Assembly: GCA_028717405.1 (NCBI GenBank)
Contig: JAQUNY010000067.1
Coordinates: 1 to 8,256, forward strand
DNA from: Eubacteriales bacterium
Lineage (GTDB): Bacteria; Bacillota; Clostridia; JAQUNY01
Reading direction: 5' to 3'
DNA length: 8,256 bases
Shown: positions 1 through 6,102 of the stretch, piece by piece
Layout: every line of letters starts with the position of its first letter
Position numbering within the stretch: the first letter of the stretch is position 1
The notes under the pieces: model-generated
Seen by the model: only the letters and a program-made list of their open reading frames with translations
The model's database searches: none
Told to the model about the DNA's origin: nothing
Position numbers and translations under genes: made by a program

Positions 1-2
1 GG

Positions 3-428
3 TATTTTTCGGAGATCAATGCAAGCATGAAAGAACAGGCAGCAGTTTGTTCTGAAATAAAAGAAGCGGCATCAGCCATAAGCACTTCTCTTAAAAATGG
101 ATATGCCGGGATCAGCGACGCAGCCGGAAATATCGTCTCAGGCCTTACTAAAAGCATTGAGCTGTTTGATAAAGAACTCAATGAAAGGATAACCGGGCTT
201 CAGACAGTTACACTAAAGCTTGAAGGAAGCGTAAGGTCATTCAGGGAGGATACCGGTATCAGCGAGGCAAAATTTGAGTCGGGCATAGAAAAGACAGTTG
301 AGGAAGCACTTATTAAAATAGATGAAGCATTGGCAAAAATTACCGGAAGGCTCGCGGGAACAGCCGAGGCTATCTCAGAGACTGCAGATTCTATACCTGC
401 TGTGATAAAATCACTCATTAAACAGTAA
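3..428 (+). CDS. C-terminal part of a coiled-coil protein, function unknown (5' end outside window)
   Basis: The frame is open from the first bases of the window to a TAA at 426-428, so the Met codon at 27 is probably internal and at least 141 residues belong to a longer protein. The visible part is Ala/Glu/Lys/Ser/Ile-rich with hydrophobic residues at heptad-like spacing, no Cys after the first few residues, and no membrane segment; it ends in a short hydrophobic helix (IPAVIKSLIKQ). Such tails occur behind the membrane domain of MotA/TolQ/ExbB-like and ZorA-like proteins, in chemoreceptors and in SMC-like proteins. None of these can be chosen without the missing N-terminus. It is followed on the same strand by a purine-rich hexamer repeat and an unidentified gene, which may share its operon. 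Because the downstream sequence is very T-poor, the same frame stays open past the TAA to a TGA at 658-660 as an Arg/Ser/Gly-rich stretch; I regard this as a compositional effect. Confidence 0.7.
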   Translation, partial: YFSEINASMKEQAAVCSEIKEAASAISTSLKNGYAGISDAAGNIVSGLTKSIELFDKELNERITGLQTVTLKLEGSVRSFREDTGISEAKFESGIEKTVEEALIKIDEALAKITGRLAGTAEAISETADSIPAVIKSLIKQ

Positions 429-471
429 AACAAACAGGAAGGGCAGATTAGAGACACAGGCAGAAGAAAGA

Positions 472-564
472 GAGGCATAAGCAGAGGCATAAGCAGAGGC
501 ATAAGCAGAATCAGAAGCAGAAGCAGAGGCAGAAGCAGAGGCAGAAGCAGAGGCAGAAGCAGAG
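472..564 (+). repeat. Hexamer GARGCA microsatellite (15 units), Glu-Ala coding frame with stops
   Basis: Fifteen consecutive hexamers run from 472 to 561, followed by GAG. They group into a higher-order 12-mer: GAGGCATAAGCA three times (472-507), three transitional units (GAATCA, GAAGCA, GAAGCA; 508-525), then GAGGCAGAAGCA three times (526-561). In the frame of the downstream gene this reads Glu-Ala-stop-Ala three times, then a continuous Glu/Ala run. The TAA codons at 478, 490 and 502 each replace a GAA of the other units. Since the stop is copied with the 12-mer, it probably arose before slippage multiplied that unit. Unit length is a multiple of three, so copy-number change would not shift the frame. 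The reverse strand reads as Ser-Ala or Leu/Pro repeats in open frames, which I consider non-coding. Confidence 0.9.
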
Positions 565-588
565 ATGGGGGAATAGACAGCAACGGAA

Positions 589-1794
589 GTGGAGACAGAC
601 GCAGAGGAAGAGCAGGTAAAAGAGCAGGCAGAAAAGGAAGAAAAATTGAGCAGTTTTGAGCCGCGGCATCTTAACAGGGTCATGGAAAGCATATATACCA
701 GATTCAAGCTGCCCCGGGAGGCCGCCCTGTCCGACAACGCTGCCGCATCGCAGATCTTATCGGATGTCAGGGAAGGTGTCATGACGTTCGGGGAGCTGAC
801 TTTTTCAGATATGGACCAGGCGTATCATTTGGCATCGCTGTGTTCTGACGACGAATATGTGGACTTCCGGCGGGCATTTACCGACAGGGCAGCTTCAAGG
901 CATTTCCGCGCAGGATGGATATATTGCCAGATTAATGCCGGAGACAGGAACGCAACAGCCCTGTTTGAAGCTGTTTATGAAAAATTGAAAGCTAAGAGGC
1001 CATCGCCGCCGGTATTGGAAGGCACCCTGGCTGCCAGGACAGGGATGCCATGGAATTTGATATATGAAAGAGCGGTCGAGATAATGCGCATAGATAAGCT
1101 TTCACTCGACGCTCTGTGTGATAAATACGACATTTTACCCAACACCCCGTTTTACAGCAATCTGATGCTTGTATATCTCTCAAAATGCGGCAGGGATGAA
1201 TTGAAAGGCAATGAGGGACTTCTTGGTGAGCTTATCGCGGCTTCTGAACTTGAATTTCTGCGCCCGGCGGTCCGTAACTACACATCACAGGTAGCCTATG
1301 AGGAGATGTCCGGAGATATCATCAATATCATTTTAGCCCGGCTTTCAGCTGAAAGGGGCGAAAACCCTCTCGGCATTTCTCCGAAGACGCTTCAGATAAT
1401 GAGGCAGAGACGCTATAAAGAGGTGCTTGATGAACTCACATCAGGCAACAGGGAAAAGGCGGATTTTTACTCAAAGATATCGGGGAATATCAGGAAAGTG
1501 GAATTCCTTGACAAAGGATTTTTTGCAGTTGATTTCGGCAGTTATGCGGTTATTGACAATCCGGACTGGAAAGACAGGGCATACGCTTTCAAGAAGGAAT
1601 ATTTTACAGAAATCTTTCGCAAATGGGAAGAAACCGGCAGGCCCGAAAATTTCTGGCCTCCCGCCGGCGAAGGCGGTATCCAATATGCCAGAGACGCTGT
1701 GCTGGGGCTTTCGGACGCCGATATTGTGAGGATTGGGTTTACGGGTTTTGATAGCTTGTACGCAAGGGACCTTCTATCAAAAAAAACTTTTTAG
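589..1794 (+). CDS. Hypothetical protein, 401 aa, acidic N-terminus
   Basis: I do not recognise a family. The first 20 residues after the GTG start are a highly charged Glu/Lys/Gln segment; the rest is an ordinary globular, mostly alpha-helical-looking sequence without signal peptide or membrane helices. The C-terminal third is aromatic-rich (FFAVDFGSYAVIDNPDW, then YFTEIFRKWEE and NFWPP at about 350-358). I see no Walker motif, nuclease motif or Cys cluster. The start is uncertain: GTG 589 is preceded in frame by a TAG at 574 and has only a weak GGA nearby, with a GGGGGA about 15 nt upstream; ATG 682 is an alternative that would drop the acidic segment. The upstream hexamer repeat is in the same frame and encodes Glu-Ala, so the gene may once have had a longer acidic N-terminus. 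Coding over the full length looks sound; it ends 48 bp from the convergent pilT. A ZorC-like role was considered, but the C-terminal histidine expected for that domain is not seen. Confidence 0.75.
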   Translation: METDAEEEQVKEQAEKEEKLSSFEPRHLNRVMESIYTRFKLPREAALSDNAAASQILSDVREGVMTFGELTFSDMDQAYHLASLCSDDEYVDFRRAFTDRAASRHFRAGWIYCQINAGDRNATALFEAVYEKLKAKRPSPPVLEGTLAARTGMPWNLIYERAVEIMRIDKLSLDALCDKYDILPNTPFYSNLMLVYLSKCGRDELKGNEGLLGELIAASELEFLRPAVRNYTSQVAYEEMSGDIINIILARLSAERGENPLGISPKTLQIMRQRRYKEVLDELTSGNREKADFYSKISGNIRKVEFLDKGFFAVDFGSYAVIDNPDWKDRAYAFKKEYFTEIFRKWEETGRPENFWPPAGEGGIQYARDAVLGLSDADIVRIGFTGFDSLYARDLLSKKTF

Positions 1795-1842
1795 CAAATT
1801 TTCCATCAAACCGGATATATCTATACGCCAAAGCAGGAACTG

Positions 1843-2904
1843 TCAGAGCAAATACCTCTTTAGTGATTCGGTATCCGAACAATGCTGCATTGCATCCTGC
1901 AGGGTTATCTGCCTGTTTTTTACGAGCAGGCTGAGTGAATAATCCATGGGCAGCATGCCCTGCCCCGTGCCAGTCTGCATCATTGATGGTATCTGATGTG
2001 TTTTACCTTCGCGGATAACATTCCTTATTGCATCTGTGAAAAGAAGTATTTCGAAAGCCGCTGTCCTTCCCTGTGAGCCCATAAGCCTTATCAGCTGCTG
2101 GGAAATGACGCCCTGAAGGACTCCGGAAAGCTGCACTTTGATTTGCTGCTGCTGATAACTGGGGAACATGTCGATTATCCTGTCCACTGTCTGGGCGGCG
2201 CTCACCGTGTGGAGAGTGGAGAAAACAAGATGCCCCGTTTCGGCGGCTGATATTGCCGTCGATATTGTTTCAAGGTCGCGCATTTCGCCTATCAGGATGA
2301 CATCCGGGTCCTCCCTGAGAGCAGCGCGCAGTGCCGTGGCGAAACTCAGGCTGTCTTCTCCTATTTCCCTCTGGTTCACAATGCACCTGTTATGCTTATG
2401 AAGATATTCAATAGGATCTTCAAGTGTTATTATGTGGCCGCGCCTGTTGTTGTTGATATAGTCGATCAGAGAGGCCAGAGTGGTAGATTTGCCGCTTCCT
2501 GTAGGACCTGTGACCAGAACCAGGCCGCGTGGCTTCAGAGCCAGCTCCTTGAAAACAGGAGGGAGGCCGAGGTCGTCGATTGAGGGTATCCCGGCGGCAA
2601 GTACACGGAGGGCGATGGAGACCGAGCCGCGTTGTCTGAATACGTTTACACGGTAACGTCCAACTCCCGGAAGAGAGTATGAGAAGTCGACCTCGCCGTT
2701 TTTTTCAAATTTGACGGTTTTGTCGACATTCATTATTGAATATGCCAAATCCTGTACATCCTCCACTGCCAGCCTGGAGTACCCTTCAAAGGGTGTGAGT
2801 TGTCCGTCTATCCTGCTCATGGGGGGAACTCCGACCGTGAGATGGATATCTGAGCATTTCAGCATCGCTGCCGTTTTAAGTATTTCATCAACAGAATATG
2901 ACAT
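1843..2904 (-). CDS. pilT: Type IV pilus retraction ATPase PilT
   Basis: This is a full-length 353-residue PilT, the hexameric cytoplasmic ATPase that depolymerises type IV pili and drives twitching motility. The N-terminal PAS-like domain begins with the SDIHLTVG segment (residues 18-25). The ATPase core has Walker A GPTGSGKST (133-141), the Asp-box region ITLEDPIEY (159-167), Walker B VILIGE with catalytic Glu207, and the His box HLVFSTLHT (His225, His232). The C-terminal AIRNVIREGKTHQI (292-305) is the signature that separates PilT from PilB/GspE, and the tetracysteine zinc motif of PilB is absent, as expected. ATG at 2904 is supported by GGGAGG at 2915-2920, ten bases upstream. It follows pilB on the same strand after 105 bp and is convergent with the hypothetical gene. 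The usual next gene, pilC, does not follow it here. Confidence 0.96.
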   Translation of the reverse strand: MSYSVDEILKTAAMLKCSDIHLTVGVPPMSRIDGQLTPFEGYSRLAVEDVQDLAYSIMNVDKTVKFEKNGEVDFSYSLPGVGRYRVNVFRQRGSVSIALRVLAAGIPSIDDLGLPPVFKELALKPRGLVLVTGPTGSGKSTTLASLIDYINNNRRGHIITLEDPIEYLHKHNRCIVNQREIGEDSLSFATALRAALREDPDVILIGEMRDLETISTAISAAETGHLVFSTLHTVSAAQTVDRIIDMFPSYQQQQIKVQLSGVLQGVISQQLIRLMGSQGRTAAFEILLFTDAIRNVIREGKTHQIPSMMQTGTGQGMLPMDYSLSLLVKNRQITLQDAMQHCSDTESLKRYLL

Positions 2905-3009
2905 TTTGATTTATCCTCCCTTGATATTGCTGTTCGGCTGTTTGTATGGTCGAAATATTTCTGCACCTTAATATAAAAGTAAAAGGGGCGGGGCAGTGTC
3001 CCGGGCAGT

Positions 3010-4695
3010 TTATGCTCTGTCGCTGTCGTATGCGACTCTGACGAGTTCATCTGCTGTTGTGACGCCTTTGAGGACCTGAAGTGCGCAGGACTGCCTCAGG
3101 GTTTTAGTGCCGCTCTCGATGGCTGCCTGTCTGATCGAGTCTGCCGAAGATCCTTTTGTTACCAGCTCTCTGACAGCCTTGTTCATAACCAGTATCTCAT
3201 GTATGGCAATACGCCCTTTATAGCCGGTATTGCCGCATTTCTGGCAGCCTTTGCCTTCATAGACCTTACATGAGTGATCCGACACCAGCAGTGACCGCTC
3301 CTCGGGAGTGGCTTCCCGGGAGGTTTTGCATTCACTGCAAATGCGTCGCACAAGCCTCTGCGATACGACGCCTGCAAGCGAAGCCGACACCAGGAAAGGC
3401 TCAATGCCCATGTCGACAAGCCTTGTTACCGTTGATGCCGAATCGTTGGTGTGTATGGTCGAAAGGACAAGATGGCCCGTTATTGAAGCCCTGACGGCGA
3501 TTTCCGCAGTTTCGGCATCTCTTATTTCGCCTATCATTATTATGTCTGGATCCTGTCTGAGTATGGAGCGGAGGCCGGAGGCAAATGTCAGGCCGGCTTT
3601 CGGATTTACCTGGACCTGATTAACTCCCTGCAGCCGGTATTCGACAGGATCTTCAACTGTGATGATGTTTGTGCCCGGTTTATTGAGCTCGCTGAGGACG
3701 GAATAAAGGGTCGTTGATTTACCGCTGCCTGTGGGGCCTGCCACAAGTATTATCCCGTTGGTGCTGCGGAGGATTTCGTCAAAGAGGGCGGAGTTTTCCT
3801 CGGTAAAGCCCAGCTGTTTCCGCTCCGGGATGGAGCCTCTGCCCCCAAGGATACGTATGACGATTTTCTCGCCTGTGACAGTTGGGAGAACGGATAGTCT
3901 CAGGTCTACATTCATCCCGCTGAAAACGGTCCGGACTCTTCCGTCCTGGGGCAGACGTTTTTCTGCAATGTCCATTTCCCCCATAATTTTTATTCTGGTT
4001 ACTATGGCGGCATGTGCGGGTTTTGTAATGTTCAGCTGTTCATATAGCTCGCCGTCTATCCTGAACCTTATCCGGACTTTGTTCTCCATGGGTTCGATGT
4101 GGATGTCGCTGGCCCTTGAGCTGATGGCATGTGTAATAAGAAGGTTGACAAGCCTCACTATGGGGGCATTGTCAACATTGTCGCCGGTGATTTCGCTTAG
4201 CTTGCCTACATCCTCGATAGTGAATTCCTTGTTGACGTCTTCAAGCGTTTCATCAGTCTGGGATCTTTCATAAAGCTTTACAATAGCGCTTTTGATGTCT
4301 GAGGGGGCTGCCAGGACGGTTTTGACTTCCAGCCTGGACTCGAGCTTAACATCGTCTATAGCTCTGAAATTCATGGGATTAGAGGTTGCTACCGTGAGAC
4401 TGCCATTCTCCCTGGATATGGGGACAAGGGTGTATTTCCTGGCAGTTTCATGGCTGATCAGCTGTGCGAGCTCGGGCGCAGGATCTGCGGCGGCAAGGTC
4501 GTAGAGGGGTATCCTGTAGCGGTACTCATAGGCCTTCATAAGCTGCTTTTCGTTGATATACCCAAAGGAGAGAAGTATCTCCTCTATAGGCTTACCGCCT
4601 GATTTAAGCTGGATCCCGACAGCTTCATCAAGCTGCTCTTTTGTAATGGTACCGGTCTCAAGCAGCAATTCACCCAATGAAATGTTGTTATACAT
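3010..4695 (-). CDS. pilB: Type IV pilus assembly (extension) ATPase PilB, GspE/PulE family
   Basis: The 561-residue product is a PilB/GspE ATPase that powers pilin polymerisation from the cytoplasmic face of the membrane. Residues 1-140 form a MshEN/GspE N-terminal region (SLGELLLETGTIT... and ATSNPMNFRAIDDV). Then come the SDIHIEP box (196-202), Walker A GPTGSGKST (320-328), Asp box TVEDPVEY (346-353), Walker B DIIMIGE (384-390, Glu390) and His box HLVLSTIHT (408-416). The zinc-binding tetracysteine is Cys453/Cys456 and Cys484/Cys487, which marks PilB/GspE rather than PilT. The frame extends to a GTG at 4737, but ATG 4695 is preferred. It starts the conserved domain directly, has a purine-rich AGGACTGGGA upstream, and leaves room for a leader after the TATAAT promoter at 4748-4753. 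The GTG would sit almost on the transcription start and has no ribosome binding site. Some members could instead serve a type II secretion-like system, but pilT and pilD next to it argue for pili. Confidence 0.94.
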   Translation of the reverse strand: MYNNISLGELLLETGTITKEQLDEAVGIQLKSGGKPIEEILLSFGYINEKQLMKAYEYRYRIPLYDLAAADPAPELAQLISHETARKYTLVPISRENGSLTVATSNPMNFRAIDDVKLESRLEVKTVLAAPSDIKSAIVKLYERSQTDETLEDVNKEFTIEDVGKLSEITGDNVDNAPIVRLVNLLITHAISSRASDIHIEPMENKVRIRFRIDGELYEQLNITKPAHAAIVTRIKIMGEMDIAEKRLPQDGRVRTVFSGMNVDLRLSVLPTVTGEKIVIRILGGRGSIPERKQLGFTEENSALFDEILRSTNGIILVAGPTGSGKSTTLYSVLSELNKPGTNIITVEDPVEYRLQGVNQVQVNPKAGLTFASGLRSILRQDPDIIMIGEIRDAETAEIAVRASITGHLVLSTIHTNDSASTVTRLVDMGIEPFLVSASLAGVVSQRLVRRICSECKTSREATPEERSLLVSDHSCKVYEGKGCQKCGNTGYKGRIAIHEILVMNKAVRELVTKGSSADSIRQAAIESGTKTLRQSCALQVLKGVTTADELVRVAYDSDRA

Positions 4696-4747
4696 AAGTT
4701 TCCCAGTCCTGTTAATGCCGGTATTCGTAAAAATCACCCGTTAGTTT

Positions 4748-4777
4748 ATTATACAGGAAAGCGCACAGATGGCGCAA
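4748..4777 (-). promoter_or_regulatory. Candidate sigma-A-type promoter for pilB(-pilT)
   Basis: On the minus strand a perfect -10 TATAAT (4748-4753) lies 18 bp downstream of TTGCGC (4772-4777), which matches the first half of the -35 consensus. Transcription would start near 4741, giving a leader of about 45 nt to the ATG at 4695. The repeat cluster begins about 34 bp upstream of the -35, leaving the promoter intact. Confidence 0.5.
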
Positions 4778-4848
4778 TCATATGGGGTGGACTTTGGAAA
4801 GCCAGAGAATGAGACAGGGTGATAAGACAGGGGACGGTTCTGTGTCTT

Positions 4849-4873
4849 AAGACAGGGGACGGTTCTGTGTCTT
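4849..4873 (+). repeat. Repeat copy 2, tandem with copy 1
   Basis: This copy is identical over 25 bases to the copy at 4824-4848 and joins it without a spacer, which points to a recent tandem duplication. The next 85 bp or so (4874-4958) are unique sequence with an AT-rich palindrome ATATTAATAT at 4929-4938, probably the original intergenic DNA. Confidence 0.85.
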
Positions 4874-4958
4874 GCCCCCACTCGCCGTCGGAACTTAGAG
4901 CTTTATGATAAGCGGCCTATCTGGTATTATATTAATATTATCTCTTGTTTGAGCCAAG

Positions 4959-4988
4959 GGGTGAGACAGGGGACGGTTCTGTGTCTTA
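4959..4988 (+). repeat. Left arm of a 30-bp perfect inverted repeat
   Basis: These 30 bases contain repeat copy 3 with its GGGTGA lead-in. They are the exact reverse complement of 5215-5244. The two arms lie 226 bp apart and enclose two more direct copies and a unique centre. Confidence 0.85.
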
Positions 4989-5070
4989 GAGACAGGGTGA
5001 GACAGGGGACGGTTCTGTAAGACAGGGGACGGTTCTGTGTCTTATGAGACAGCAAGGCAGCCAGCAAGAC

Positions 5071-5088
5071 AGACAGCAGGTAAGGCAG
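5071..5088 (+). repeat. Inner inverted repeat, left arm (right arm 5168-5185)
   Basis: AGACAGCAGGTAAGGCAG here pairs with CTGTCTTACCTGCTGTCT at 5168-5185 in 17 of 18 positions. The one mismatch would be a G-U pair in RNA. It is nested inside the larger arms at 4959-4988 and 5215-5244, so a transcript through the region could fold into one long stem with a loop of about 80 nt. Confidence 0.75.
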
Positions 5089-5214
5089 GGGACAGTTTGA
5101 TGTGCCCAGAGCAGATGTTGATTTCAGTTTATGGCGGAAGACGTAGAATCATCCCCAGTCTCAGAGGCTGTCTTACCTGCTGTCTTTGGTCTTCAGGATC
5201 CCGGGGAGAGGGAG

Positions 5215-5244
5215 TAAGACACAGAACCGTCCCCTGTCTCACCC
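5215..5244 (-). repeat. Right arm of the 30-bp inverted repeat (inverted repeat copy)
   Basis: This is the only clearly inverted copy of the core and ends the cluster on the pilD side. It matches 4959-4988 exactly as reverse complement. Beyond it, CTGTCTC and CCCCTGTCTT fragments (5244-5263) repeat the flank motif. Confidence 0.85.
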
Positions 5245-5347
5245 TGTCTCACACCCCTGTCTTGTCCTTTATTGCTGGCGGAGCAAATATCAGCGGCAGA
5301 CAAAAAACGCGGTGCAATGAACAATTTGATCAACAGAGGAACTGATA

Positions 5348-6094
5348 TTGAATCTTATAAACGTTTTATACTTTGCAATTGCGGGATTAATAACTGGAAG
5401 CTACCTGAATGTGCTTATATACAGGATACCGCGCGGAATACCTTCATCAAAAGGGTTTTCCTTCTGCCCTGCCTGCGGCCACAGGCTTTCATGGGCTGAT
5501 CTGGTGCCCGTACTCAGCTATATTGTCCTACGGGCAAGATGCAGATATTGCGATGCAAAAATCCATCCCCGATATCCTGCCGTTGAGCTGCTTACCGGAT
5601 TCTGCTTTATTCTTCTTTATTTGAAATTCGGTATTTCTGCCGGGACTTTTATTTATGCGGCAGTCATTTCATGCCTTATCACATTGTCAGTTATTGATTT
5701 TGACAACAAAATCATACCCGACAGGTTCAACATTATTATCGGGATCTGCGGATTGCTGCTTCTTACAATACCAGGAGGCGTTTCATGGTATGAGATGCTG
5801 ATCGGGATGTTTGCGGTCAGCGTGCCTTTGCTGGTCATATCATTTTTTACCGGAGGCATTGGTGAGGGCGATGTAAAGCTGTTTGCAGCATGCGGCCTTG
5901 TACTTGGCTGGAAGCTTATCCTGCTTTCGATGTTCCTCGCGTCAGTAATGGCGGCTATATTCGGAATTGCACTTATGGCTGCCAGAAAGGCAGGCAGAAA
6001 AACCGAGATGCCTTTCGGCCCTTTTATAGCGCTGGCTGTCATGATCTGTATTTTTGCCGGCCAGAATCTTCTGGATATCTACCTGGCATTTTGA
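5348..6094 (+). CDS. pilD: Prepilin peptidase / N-methyltransferase PilD (A24 family)
   Basis: The 248-residue integral membrane aspartic peptidase cleaves the leader of type IV prepilins and, in bifunctional members, methylates the new N-terminus. The first helix carries GSYLNVLIYRIPRG (17-30). The cytoplasmic loop has the zinc-binding CPAC (Cys40, Cys43) and CRYC (Cys65, Cys68) of the bifunctional form, with LSWADLVPVLSY between them. The catalytic aspartates lie in VIDFDNKIIPD (Asp117/Asp119 region) and in GEGDVKL (Asp175), the GxGD motif of this family. Several hydrophobic helices follow, and length is normal. The start is TTG 5348 with GAGGA at 5336-5340, seven bases upstream; an in-frame TGA at 5327 rules out a long extension and no ATG is available. 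It diverges from pilB across the repeat cluster and converges with the NagB-like gene with an eight-base gap. It is not in an operon with pilB/pilT, so its expression depends on whatever promoter lies in or beyond the repeats. Confidence 0.95.
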   Translation: MNLINVLYFAIAGLITGSYLNVLIYRIPRGIPSSKGFSFCPACGHRLSWADLVPVLSYIVLRARCRYCDAKIHPRYPAVELLTGFCFILLYLKFGISAGTFIYAAVISCLITLSVIDFDNKIIPDRFNIIIGICGLLLLTIPGGVSWYEMLIGMFAVSVPLLVISFFTGGIGEGDVKLFAACGLVLGWKLILLSMFLASVMAAIFGIALMAARKAGRKTEMPFGPFIALAVMICIFAGQNLLDIYLAF

Positions 6095-6102
6095 AGTCTC
6101 TT

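Larger units (their letters stand above)
4811..5263. repeat. REP/REPIN-like repeat cluster between pilB and pilD, possible small non-autonomous element
   Basis: The stretch between the divergent pil genes has no credible gene. It is built around the core GACAGGGGACGGTTCTGT. Good plus-oriented copies lie at 4824-4848, 4849-4873 (exact tandem), 4964-4987, 4999-5018 (lacks the right end) and 5019-5043 (abuts the previous one). A degenerate copy is at 5082-5106 and an inverted one at 5215-5240, followed by further CTGTCTC/CTGTCTT fragments to about 5263. Each full copy is an imperfect hairpin, with AAGACAG at one end pairing with CTGTGTCTT at the other around GGGACGGTT. GAGACAGGGTGA precedes copies on both flanks (4811, 4989 and inverted at 5233-5244). 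No transposase is present and no target-site duplication is evident. REP-like sequences mobilised by a TnpA-REP (RAYT) tyrosine transposase elsewhere in the genome are the closest known model; that link is inference. Confidence 0.75.

Noticed and set aside
472..564. CRISPR array
   Set aside because: The units are contiguous hexamers without spacers; it is a microsatellite.
200..782. Minus-strand open frames with Ser-Ala and Leu/Pro repeats across the hexamer region
   Set aside because: They are shadows of the purine-rich repeat and of the plus-strand genes; low-complexity sequence with no ribosome binding site and no conserved domain.
1779..1800. A-run/T-run near the end of the hypothetical gene as a bidirectional terminator
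   Set aside because: The palindrome is only A and T with no GC stem and lies partly within the coding sequence.
2983..3009. GC-rich hairpin with T-run between pilB and pilT as a terminator
   Set aside because: Only a four-base stem can be drawn before an interrupted T-run, too weak to claim a terminator, and the two genes look co-transcribed.
4696..4737. GTG start of pilB at 4737
   Set aside because: It has no ribosome binding site and lies within a few bases of the predicted transcription start; ATG 4695 starts the conserved domain.
4824..5043. CRISPR array from the 25-bp repeats
   Set aside because: Copies are directly abutting or unevenly spaced, one is inverted, and no spacers of constant size or cas genes are present.
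5037..5345. 102-codon plus-strand open frame before pilD
   Set aside because: It runs through the repeat copies and reads as repeat translation; no ribosome binding site and no protein-like character.
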